A model generated the notes under the pieces. The model was given only the letters and a program-made list of their open reading frames with translations. It was not told the DNA's origin and did not search any database. Both the position numbers and the translations under genes were made by a program. Below are positions 35,601 through 46,090 of a stretch of DNA of 64,000 nt, piece by piece; position 1 is the stretch's first letter; the number at the start of each line of letters is the position of its first letter. The DNA comes from Episyrphus balteatus. Taxonomy: Eukaryota; Arthropoda; Insecta; Diptera; Syrphidae. The stretch covers positions 70,764,277-70,828,276 of the forward strand of contig NC_079137.1 in assembly GCF_945859705.1 (NCBI RefSeq). Reading direction: 5' to 3'.

Positions 35601-37860
35601 TCTAAAAAAAAAAAAACGAATGGTGAAATCCTGAAAACGAAATAAATAGCAGCGCCACAGTGTTGTCATTATTTTATCAACACAGCTTTTGAAAACAAGA
35701 AATAATTTGCAGCAACCCCTCCTTGAACTTTTGGGACAACAGTCAAAAATTTAACGAAATATTGTTACAAACATTTTCAGAACTTTTAAAAGCTACCCCA
35801 TGGTAACCTTTGACTCTTGTTTGGTCGGAATTTATCTATGGCACAAAATCATAGTTTCAATGGAGGAAAGCTCTCCTCAGCACAAATTATTGTTACTCCA
35901 AACTTTTCAATTCAATGGAGCTTATACAAATAACTAAGTAAACATTTTTAGTTTTAGATATTTTTTTTTAAACTTAGACATAAATTTGCTATCGCATTGA
36001 TTTGCTTTAATTTTAACGCAGAACCACCTTTCTACTTAAATTATAGCAAGAAGCTTTAAGGACTTAAAAAGCTTTCCTTTTTTATACAAGCACTCAGGAT
36101 AAAAATCTTGAATAAACTTTGAAAGCTTTTTTTAGTAAATTTTTCGAACCATCAAAAAAAGCTTTTCAAAAGCTTTTTTTTGTGGTTCTGAATTATGTCA
36201 AACGCAGTACATTATGAAGAATAATTTTCGATTAAAATATCCTCCCATAAAATTATTATAGAACACATAGAGCTTCTCAAACTGTTCATCAAAAACATTT
36301 GAAAAAATCATTTTTTAAAATAACTGAAAAATAACAGTTAAAACATTAAACATTAAACCATTGGTGAGAATCAAAATCATATATATTTATATTTCCTGTT
36401 AACATGGCTTGAAGATTCTGTTTAGAAATTGGTGCCTGAGGATATCACACGTTATTGGATTCATCTTAACACTCTTTATGTGTCATAAATGATTGTGTTT
36501 CAATGAATGCAAAAACTTGTCATTTTGGAATTCTGATACAAAATTTTGTGTTGTTCAATTCTAACAAAATGCATTTTTTGCATATTTTCTCTCATCATCA
36601 AAACAACGACAATCAATGTTTGAATCCTGATGATCCTGTGCATTTTGTTTCTATATTTCCCAGCTTTAGTTTTGTCTCTACTGTACATTGTATAGATTTT
36701 ATAGACACACAAAAATAATCCTACAATTTGCTTGCTTTCGACTAATGGAAACCATTAGCTGAACAAGTTGTACTTTTCACATTAATACCTCTGTCCTAGC
36801 ATCATAGTTACCATCGTCGCTATCAATGTTCTGTATGGTATAGTCGTTATAGTATACAATTATACCAAATAGTATAGAACTTTAGGCCAATTTCTGTGTT
36901 AAGAGAAGAACAACAAAGCTTCATCCGCACATATGAATTTGCTACACACACAATATTCCAAACAAAATGCCCAGAGGCCCATTTAATTTAGTTGCTTTGG
37001 ATCTGACTCTGTTGTAGCCAGCTATAGCATCATCAGAGAGACGAATAAGGACTAAATATCCCCAGAATGTTGATGATGATGATGAGAGAAGGACAACAAT
37101 AATGAAACAAAACAGAAAACGGAACAAGAAAAATAAAATAAAAGAAAAATAATTTCGGTCTTCAACGTCCTACGCAACAACAAAAACAACATCAATTTTA
37201 TAATGTAAAGGATTCTCCAACACAGCGAATATTCAAATCAACACAACCGTGGGGCCATTTTACTCCCTCTCTAAACTGGTCGAACACCCATCATCTAGTA
37301 CAAACTACCCCCCATTCTACTACCCTCACGGTGACGTTATGGTTAGAAGTACACAAACCCTATAACCGACACTATGGTTGTTGTGCCGCACCAGCCTCTT
37401 GCACTGAATGAATCTCAATTAGATTTATGTTCTATTTCAGGGATGCATTTTGTTGAGCTTGTGTATGTTTGTAGATGCAATTGCCAAAAATGCATAACAA
37501 CGTTGTGAAGGATAATACTTGATGTTTGTGTGTGAGTGTGTTTGTAGGTATATATCTACATACAATGGCTGCCGGGTAAATTGAGATGATTTGTCTAAGC
37601 CCAAGTTTATTCCCAAAAATTTGGAAAGGCGATTTAGCGTCCAAAGTCTGTATACTATAGTTGGCGAGAAGGAATAGGATTTTTTTCTGTTGTTCTCATA
37701 TCTCATTGTTCCTGGATGTGGGTTTAAAAGCACAGTCTGTTTGACAAGAAATGATGAAAAAAAAAGTTGAAAATTTTAAGAGATAAAAAAAATTAAAAAA
37801 AAAATGGCTTACTTAACGGATTTTGATCAAACTAAAGATATTTAAAAATTGTTAAAAAAG
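35601..37860. other. Unique A/T-rich non-coding stretch
   Basis: No supportable gene. AAAGCTTT or AGCTTTT occurs repeatedly at about 36052-36178. A GAT run lies at about 37071-37083. Short frames around 36500-36720 and 37430-37730 overlap on opposite strands and have no domains. Confidence 0.5.
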
Positions 37861-37861
37861 G

Positions 37862-39232
37862 GCTCTATTATAGACCATAAATCTTCTATTATGTTTTAAT
37901 AATGGAGTAACCAAAAAAAAAAACGGAAATTTTAGGGAACCCGGCCGAACAGCTCTGATTTTGATGATCTTTTTTTTCAAACGTCGGTAACTAAAAATAC
38001 TCTAAAATCTATGGATTAAAAATTGCCACTGTTGCCGTTTTGATTTTTTAAATTTAATTCAAGATTTTTTGTACACAAAAAAATTTTTTTTTTTAAATTT
38101 TGCTTAAATTTCATAGATTTACAAATGCCAAAGGTTTGTCTAGGCAATTAAAGGAAAACAACTATAAGGGAGTGAAGGACAATCTTCCGTCGTTTAGGCG
38201 ATAAATGCAATTTCCGTACAAAATTTTTTTTTTTAAATATTTAAACACAACGGCAACACCTAAAATATTTGAAAATACATTTTTAAAAAGCTAGAAGCTT
38301 ATTCATATTTGTAAAATTAAAATTAAGTAAATTGAAGAAAGTTTTTTTTTTTTAAATGGTAATTAATATCATTGAAAAAAAATGATTGAAAAAATTTTAA
38401 CATGTCCTTTTTAAAACTTTTTCGTAATATAAAATGCATTTATTTTTCAAATTTTTGGGTATTACAGTTTATGAAAAAAATTAAAAAGTATTTCATTTTC
38501 GAAGTACTTTTTTTAATAGAAGTTTTGAAAAAAAAAATTAACATATTTTTTTTAAGTTCAGCATTTAAATTTAAACTTATTTTTTCTTCATTCAATAGCC
38601 AAAGTATTTCAATACAAAAATTGAGTTTTTATCAAAAAATTAAATGAAATTGAAGTAATTTTAATTTTTTTTTTTTTCAAAACTGTAATCAATATAACCT
38701 TTTCCTCTTCGGAATTCATCTGATAATATTTATGGCCAAATTTTTTTAAATTAATATTTTACTACGAAAAGTTTGAGAAAAAGTCATTTAAAAATATTTA
38801 ATACCTACGTTTTTTTTTCAAAATTCTGAGTTGAGGACCATTCCTTCAAAAACTCTTGATTAAATTTAGTGCATTTAAATTTTACTGATAGTAATGATAT
38901 TCTGGTTTTTTAAGAACGTGTATGAAAACATTGTAGGTGTTGCCTTTGTGCTCAAAATATTTTTTTTTTTGTGTTAAAGTCAGTTTGTGAGAAAATTGCA
39001 TTTATCGCTTAAACGATTGAAAATTGTCTTTTACTCCCATATATTTTTTTTTTCTTTACTTAGAGAATCTTTTGGTATCATTTATTTTATGAAATCTAAG
39101 CAAAAAAAAATTGGTTTTGTTAAAAAAAAAATTAATTTTAATACGGCAACATCGGCAATTTTTAATCTATAGACTTTAAAGTGTTCGGCCGGGTTCAATT
39201 ATAATTTTCTTTAGTTTCTCCGCTATAAGATG
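37862..39232. mobile_element. Family C element with long imperfect inverted arms
   Basis: The left arm reads ACCCGGCCGAACAGC (about 37940), then GGATTAAAAATTGCC and TGTTGCCGTTTTG (about 38014-38042). The right arm contains, in complement, GGCAATTTTTAATC and GTGTTCGGCCGGGT (about 39148-39195), outward to GTTTCTCCGCTATAAG. The arms thus pair over about 130 bases with gaps. The interior is A/T-rich, with no supported reading frame. Exact tips and target duplication are not clear. Confidence 0.55.
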
Positions 39233-39339
39233 GGGAAGAAAAAAGTTTTTTGATAAAAAAATATGAAAAAAAGAAAAAAAAAATTAGGCCAACGAAGGTT
39301 TTTGGTGAATATCTAGCTTCCTGTGACTCTTAGAGGAAA

Positions 39340-40640
39340 AAATTCTATATTCATATTTGTAGCTGATAAAATTTCCTTCAAAATAAAATAGTATAAACAA
39401 TGAAAAATATTTAAGTAACTTATACTTTAAATTATCAATAAAACGGTCTTTTGGTAATATTTTCTTGCTGTCTTATTTTATTGAAAAATGAAATTCTATG
39501 ACGCAATTTTGAAGTCCAAAACTCTTTCTTTTTAAAACAGTTGAGTATTTTCATTTCCAAAAATGCATTAAAAAAATCGATTTTTTCAAATTTAACCTTG
39601 AAAACCTTGATTGATTTTCTGTGACGAACTTTCTAAATAAGATAAACAAAGTTATGTCATACCAAATTTTAAGGAAGTTTTACTAAATTACTAAATTACG
39701 AATAAAAAAAATGATCTTCCACGTATATTTTGTTACTGGTTTAAAAATTCGAGTTTTTTTCAAATTTGACTTTGAAAACTACATTTTCAAAGTTTTTTTT
39801 TAGAAAACTTTTTAAATTAAGTAAACAAAAGAAACATAACATCCATCAAATTGAAGGAACTCTCCTAAATTGACAGTAAAAACGGTGTTCTAGAACACTT
39901 GCTAACTTAAAAAAGAATTGTTTATATGCAATTTTATATAGTGCAAAATTCATTCTACTTTACCCAATTGAGCATTTTTTCATCCGCCTTTTAATTCTCA
40001 AAATAAATTGATCCAAAGTTGCATACAAAATTTCGATTTTTTAGAAATGTGTCGTTGAAAACTACATTTTGATACATTTTCTTTAGAAAACTTTGTTAAT
40101 TGGCTGAACAAAGAAACATTGAACTAAATTTAAGCAAATCCCCTAAAAATATGAGTTTTTCACGTTTATTTTGGTACTGGTTACTTTTAAGAGAAATTGT
40201 TTATGGGCAATTTTTTAGTCCAAAAACTGTTATTCTTACAACAATTAAGCATTTGGTAGTATGTCTTTGCATTTCCAAAATACGTTGATCCAAAGTTGCA
40301 AAAATTGGAACTTGGAAAACCACATTTGTATTGATTTTCCTTGGAGAAATTTTCGAATTCTCATAACAAGGTAACACTATACTAAATGTAAGGAGCTTTT
40401 CCTTAACTATCAATAGGAGAGGTATTTCACATAAATAGGTATCTCGTTTTCTACTCAAAAGAACTTGAGCAATTTTTCAAAAGACTCTTCAATGCCGGGA
40501 TAAAGTGACTCAAAGATGGAAAAATTTGAATTATTTACAAATTTAACTTTCAAAACTATAAAATGATCAATTTTCCTTAAAAAAAAAACTTCCTGAATTC
40601 ATTAAATAGAAACTTAATTCAAGTAATTGTAAATTTCCAT
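39340..40640. repeat. Degenerate tandem repeat, unit about 240-280 bp
   Basis: The line TTGAAAACTACATTTT followed by TTTTCTTTAGAAAACTTT and AACAAAG recurs with divergence at about 39595, 39772, 40053, 40311 and 40550. Between these, TTCACGTTTATTTTGGTACT (40157) has counterparts at about 39718 and 40425, and ATTGATCCAAAGTTGCA (about 40006) has counterparts at about 40288 and 40506. The spacing is 177-281 bp, so units have gained and lost sequence. Old array; function unknown. Confidence 0.6.
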
Positions 40641-42220
40641 TTGAATTAAATCAAAAAAGTAAGAAAATTTAATTTCTATAAAATAGAAACCAAGATATCC
40701 CTTCTACATTTCATCATTTGCCAGCTTGAATCAGACTTCCCACATACAAAAAGGATGGTTATGGTTTATAGTTGCTGCTGTTACTTGGAAAACAAAAATG
40801 AGTGCGTTTTAATGCATAATATGGTCAGAAACTGACTGAAAACGGGGGGTAAAAGAAAGAGTTGCAATCCTATAATGCAACAAAGCACAGAGAGATATCC
40901 TAGGTAACTGACAGCTGAGGTCAGACTTGGAAAAGTTGAACAAGTGATTATATCGCTTTTATGTTCAAAATCGTCCAAAAGAAAAGAGAGAGATAGATAT
41001 TTCCATCATCATCATGCTGAGAGTCAGAGTGGGTGATGGATAAGGGCTATAAAGGGATAAGCAAGAGGAAGGAACTAACTACTACACAACTGATGGATGG
41101 TGGTATTGGTAGGAGCGGTGGTTTCTGGTGGTTGTATAGTTGCATAGTGGCCGAAGGTCCTTTTGTGTGGTAATTCTATGAAATGGTAAAATGCATTTAA
41201 AGCAAATTTCTATGGCGTTCCATGCTGTTCTAGTATAGTGTAGACTAGAGGTACTACTTCCACTGGACTGGCTGTTAGTGCTACTTCGGATAGCTGCATT
41301 TGAATATCGTTGATATAAGTGGAGCATGTAAGTGAAATATATGTGCGTTGCAGCCAAAAAACCATATCAACCCACAGGGGAGATGAATGTGTCCGACATT
41401 TCAAAGCTTCAGATTCAGAGCTTCGGCTTCAACGTGGTGTAAACGTAAAAAAAACAAAACAGAAAAAGGTCTAAATGCATGCATAACTCCTTGCCCAGTA
41501 TCTCGCTATACACACTATTTATAAGTGAGTTATGCTACACACATACACATGTATATTTCGATGAGTAGATGTTTACTTTTTTTTGGAGGAAAATTAAATA
41601 AGTGTTCCGGTTGGAATGAGTGCCGGTGAAAAATACGGTGAAATCAGTCAGCCATTGAAATTTTCCCAAAAAAAATAAATTATTTGTGGGCTGTAAGTGG
41701 CTTGATGTGTATACAAGTTTAGTATAAAAGAGCAATTACAAGTCAAATTAAGGCAAGCATAAGTACCAGTGAACCACTTTAAACGTCATTGGCTTTGGTA
41801 GGCTGCTGGTGAAAGGGGGACTTTTCTTTGCATGAAAAAAATATTTTTTCCTAGAAACATTTTTCGGCATCTCGTCTGTGTCAATAGTAAATGAAAAAGT
41901 TAAGTATGTCATTGTTTTAAAGGAAATTTGTTTTAATTTTGTTTTTTTTTTAATAAAATGAAACCATATAAATAGTAAATCATGTACCTACTCCAACTGA
42001 ACTTGGAAGGAAACTACTTCTTACTGTCCGGAACACTCGGTAGAGACCACTGGAAAAAATGAGATTTTTGGAGTTTAAGTATTATGTGCTTGGACATTCC
42101 TACAGCTATGTTTGTAACGCCAAACAAAAAATCTGTACCAAATGTCAGAAATCTGTAGATCAATTAAATAGGCGGAAAACTTCAATAAATTAACGATTTG
42201 AATGAAATATGAGCAAAATG
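40641..42220. other. Unique non-coding stretch
   Basis: No supportable gene. Contains ATC repeats near 41003-41014 and mixed-complexity sequence near 41020-41410 with overlapping frames on the minus strand that have no recognised domain. Confidence 0.5.
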
Positions 42221-42308
42221 CCCTACTAACAATTTTGCTTCTATAATGCTTTACAGAAGCAACAATTGCATCTGTAAAGCTTTATAGAACCAAAATTGTT
42301 TGTCGGGT
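42221..42308. mobile_element. 88-bp hairpin MITE
   Basis: The arm ACAATTTTGCTTCTATAATG (from 42229) continues to TTTACAGA and pairs with TCTGTAAAGC and onward to CAAAATTGT (about 42273-42302) with two mismatches; the loop is about 15 bases. Outer bases CCCTACTA and TTGTCGGGT extend the pairing weakly. The outer tip resembles the ACCC-AACAAAATCGG tip of the element at 45090. No clear target duplication. Confidence 0.65.
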
Positions 42309-42823
42309 GATTCGATATTACAAAGAAAGTGAACAACTCGACTATTGACTCATTTCATAGACGAAATAGCGAACAACTTACAAGATTCAAATAGGATATT
42401 GATTCCGAATATCTCTCAATTATTTAACTTTTTTCACCAAAAATTTGGATAATAGAAATATGAGTTTTGATATAAATCGAAAATATCTATTAGGTATGCC
42501 TATCGTTGCTTCCTTTTTCTTCTTATAACTTAACCAAAAGCAAGAGTCAAATTTCATTTCATTCTAAAAAGAAAAGATTAAATAAATTCTTCTAACTCGA
42601 TTTTATCTTTAACTCGAACCAATTTTAGTGTCCCTTAAAATTAATTTAAACTTCGAGGGCCTAGAATGATTGTAACCATTGCCCATTGAAATTCCGAAAC
42701 GCCAAAATTCCAAAAAACCAAAAAACCAGAAAACATAGAATCCTTGATTGGGATTGGGAATCCCGATGAATTATATAAAATGAAAAATTTGGGCAAAATT
42801 TTATTTATCATAAATATTTGAGA
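42309..42823. other. Non-coding stretch ending in an AATCCC/CCGAAA repeat fragment
   Basis: The first part has no resolved content. From about 42690 the sequence carries ATTCCGAAAC, CCAAAATTCC and GGGAATCCCGATGAATTATA, which parallel 44745-44830 of the adjacent element, so a partial duplicate of that element lies here. Confidence 0.4.
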
Positions 42824-42934
42824 GGGGGACTAAAACAATCTGGAAGTTCTTAATCAAGAAACCCCAAAATCCAGAATATCGCAAACCCAAAATTCGAAAG
42901 CCAAAAATCCAGAATCCCAAAAATTTGCCCAAAA

Positions 42935-44601
42935 TTTTTACTTGCGATATAGGTACTATATATGTGTGGATCAGAATCAAAACCCATTTTATCCACTTTT
43001 TTTGATTTCGAGTAAATCGAGAAAAACTTGTATCTCGTAAACGAAACATTTTTTAGTACTTTTTTAAATGCAGGATTGATTCAATTAGGATTCCCTACAA
43101 TTCAAGTCCAGAAATCGTGATCTGAGGGTTTTAGTTTTAGAGCTATACCCAAAACAAATATGGATATAATGGATTTTGAAAATCACCTCTGAATTTCAGG
43201 CCAAAATAAGAAAATATGGCATTCAAAAAAACTCAATTAAAAACGAGAAAACTTTATTTCCTTTTTTTTAACTACGCCTACTTTCTTGAACAAATAAATT
43301 CAAACCTAAATTCCGAAATTTTTTTTTCAAAAATCCGTATAAATTTTCGGATATTCCCATCTAATCTCATCCCATGGAGAAAATGGTTTTTGAATTTCAA
43401 ATTTATTTTAGAAATAATATTGAATGGATATAATGGATTTTGATGCGAATAAAATTGTTTGGATATAATGGGTTTTGAAACAAAAACTCAAGTGGATAAA
43501 ATGGGTTTTGAAATTAACCTCTAACTTTGTGGTGTGATTTCTACGCCAAAAAATGTAGTTAGAGACTCAAACTTGGGCGCAACGTATGTATTTGAATACT
43601 AGAAACAAAACCTCATACCTAAGTCATTTTTTTTGAAAAGTGGATATAATGGGTTTTGATTCTGATCCACACATATCAAGTTATGCATTCGTACAAAAAA
43701 AAAAGTTGAGATAACATTTTTCCATGACATTACGATGGTAGACAATGCCAAAAAAGTGGGTCCCGGAAGTCCGTCTGTCTGTCTGTCTGTCTGTATAAGG
43801 AGCTACAGCCTAAACGGATGGACCGATTAATGTCAAACTTGGTATGTAGCGTTATTTGGCGACTCTCCAGAGGGGTTTTTGGAATTATTTTTTTTGGACC
43901 AAAAATAACGGTACTTGTCATATACCGATTTTAGTAAAATTGAAATATCTTGAAAACGGCTCTAACGATTTTGTTTAAAAAATTAAAATGTTAGTTTTAA
44001 GCTAAGGTCTATATTTCAATGAACAAATTTTTTTTGAAAATCATTATTAACGGTACCTGCCATAGAACCGTTTTTTTCAAATTCGAATATCTCCGAAATT
44101 TCTTATTCGATTTCAACGAAACTTTATGTGAAGAAGTATTTGTATAATTTAAATATAAACCAAAAATTAAATTAAAAAAAAAATAATTTTTGGATTTAAA
44201 AAAAAAAAATTTGAAATTTTTTTTTGAAAAATCAAATTTTCGAAAACGGGACATTGAATTTTTTTGAAATTTTGTTTTTAGATGTTGATTAGTGATTTCT
44301 ACAAAATGGCATTACAATTTTATTTTAAAACTTTTTTTCCAAAAAATTATTTATAAAAAATTGTTTTTTAAAAAAACGGCTCTAACGATTTTGAAATTTT
44401 TTTTTCTAAAAATGAACGTTAATATATTAATCAAAACTGCATACTTGTTTTGGAGGGCAATTTAATTTCAGATTTTATTTTATTTTTTTTTTTTAAACCA
44501 ATTTTATTTTTTTTTACAAATTTCTATATAAAAAGTCTTAAAAATTTAAGCAACTTTAACTCCAAGAGCAAGTTCGTGCGACCCAGTCGTGCATTTTATT
44601 T
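42935..44601 (+). mobile_element. Family A copy 7, split by a 709-bp MITE
   Basis: It begins TTTTTACTTGCGATATAGG (about 42936), is broken after GGTACTATATAT (42963) and resumes with ATATCAAGTTATGCATTCG (43673). It then runs through the CATTACGATGGTAGAC box (about 43729), (GTCT)n at about 43773-43793, CTACAGCCTAAACGGATGG (about 43803), AACGGTACCTGCC (about 44049), and ends AGAGCAAGTTCGTGCGACCC (44565) to TTTTATTT near 44601. Removing the MITE restores agreement with copy 5. Confidence 0.85.
42964..43672. mobile_element. 709-bp MITE with GTGTGGATCAGAATC ends and repeated GGATATAATGGGTTTTGA
   Basis: The tips GTGTGGATCAGAATCAAAAC (42964) and GTTTTGATTCTGATCCACAC (to 43672) are perfect inverses and continue as CCATTTTATCCACTTTTT. 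The uninterrupted family A copy 5 (ACTATATATCAAG at about 26614) serves as empty site and shows a duplication of ATAT (42960-42963, 43673-43676); a TA duplication with tips one base longer fits equally well and would be Tc1/mariner-like. GGATATAATGG(A/G)TTTTGA recurs inside at about 43162, 43424, 43461, 43493 and 43642. No transposase. Superfamily unresolved. Confidence 0.85.
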
Positions 44602-45089
44602 ATTTATCGACAACAATCCCGAAATTCTTAATCTAGAAACCCCAAAAACAGAATTCGGAAAATTTAAATTTCGAAAATTGAAAATCCCGAAAATACTAAA
44701 TCCCAAAAACCAACAATTCCGAAACCCAAAGATTTTAAAAACTTGAAGTCCCGATATTTCTAAATCGAAATTCCGATCAATTATAAGGAATGTAAAAACT
44801 GCGCAAATTATATAATATGAAAATTTCGCGCAAATTCGTCACCTTATAGGATTTCGATTTCGGGATTTTTAATTTTCGATATAATATTTCTGGATTTTGA
44901 ATTTTCGGTAATATTTTTCTGCATTTTTAACTTTAGGGACTTTATATTTTCCGGATTTTGGATTTTATATTTTCTGGATTTTGGATCACTATTGTAGATT
45001 TTCAAGACTCTAGGCTTTTTAATTCAGAATTTCGGGATTGTGCTAGTCTCCCCAATTTATATTAGGCTTGCATTAAGTTATGTTAATAT

Positions 45090-45273
45090 ACCCAACAAAA
45101 TCGGTTGTAGAAATCATAACGAAATTATCCCGAAAACCAATGTTGTAAATTTACAAACATGTTGTAATTTAAGGACTTTGTTGATGGCATCAACAATTAA
45201 TTCTTGATCAAATTGACAACATTCGTTTTCGCGTCAATTTCGTTTCGATTTCTACAACCGATTTTTTTTGGGT
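45090..45273. mobile_element. 184-bp MITE with TIRs of about 50-60 bp
   Basis: ACCCAACAAAATCGGTTGTA (from 45090) continues to GAAATCATAACGAAATT and pairs with AATTTCGTTTCGATTTC and onward to CAACCGATTTTTTTTGGGT (to 45273). The pairing extends inward through CGAAAACCAATGTTGT against ACAACATTCGTTTTCG. The flanks show no convincing duplication. No coding capacity. Confidence 0.75.
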
Positions 45274-45440
45274 TTATCAGCAATAAGTATTTTCTATGTC
45301 AGAACATGAAAATATTAAATTAAATATTTTTTAACAATCTTTGAAAAAAAAATTGTGTAACTCAAAAAATTTTGTTCACTTAATTCCAAACATGGAGTAA
45401 TCAATTGAAGGTAAAAAAATGTTTCGATGAATCTATGTGT

Positions 45441-46090
45441 GTACAGTAGGGTGGACCAAAAAATCACTTTTTCATTGTTTTAATTTGTTTTCTCGACACA
45501 AAATAATGCTACCTACCCTAATTGTTTCAGAATTTTTCGATGATGTTTAGGGGTTGCGCGCACCCCTTTATTAAAAAAATAAGGTCTTTTAGTTTTTAAT
45601 TTTTTTTAAAGCTTAAATAATTTTTTAATCGAAAAGCTGTTTGAGTTATATGAATGACTTTATATAACAAAAAAAAATATTTAAAAACAATGGCAACACT
45701 TACAGTTATGAATGATACCTTTTTCAAAAGCTAGAACTGTACACTTTATCCTTATTTTGAAGTAAAGTTAAGTTCAATCAATTGTTTTTGAAATAATCGA
45801 TTTAAAAGTAAAAAATTTGGAAAAAAAAGTTTAAAAAACACATTAAATACTATTTTTGTCAAGATTGTGGATTACATTACAAAAAATGGCTGATAAAATC
45901 AAGTGATTCCTTATCAAATACTGAAGTCCATACCATATGTTTTAATACTTTCTAGTTTTTGAGAAAATTGAAAAATAAAAAACTTCTTTTTTACATTGTA
46001 CAGAAAACACGAAGGGTTATTAGGAAGCATAAGAAGGAAAATTACCTTAAAATTTTACTATTCTAATAAATAAAATGTCATTATTTTTAA
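45441..46090 (+). repeat. Repeat with CAGTAGGGTGGACCAAAAAA end, family C-related interior
   Basis: CAGTAGGGTGGACCAAAAAA at about 45445 looks like a transposon tip, but no inverse partner was found. ACAATGGCAACACTTAC with TTTCAAAAGCTAGAACTG (about 45688-45738) resembles ACAACGGCAACACCTAA with TTTAAAAAGCTAGAAGC (about 38249-38297). The right boundary is a guess. Confidence 0.35.

Larger units (their letters stand above)
42824..45053. mobile_element. TIR element with AATCCCGAAA subterminal repeats, carrying nested insertions
   Basis: The left end GGGGACTAAAACAATC (42824) faces GATTGTGCTAGTCTCCCC ending at 45053, an imperfect TIR. Inside, the left arm is rich in CCAAAAATCCAGAATCCC and the right arm (44845-45040) in the inverse GGATTTTGGATTTTC. 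The segment following the nested insert (ACAATCCCGAAATTCTTAATC at about 44612) repeats the left-end layout, so the arm was partly duplicated. A family A copy (42935-44601) with its own MITE is nested inside. No target duplication was seen and no transposase. Confidence 0.5.
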
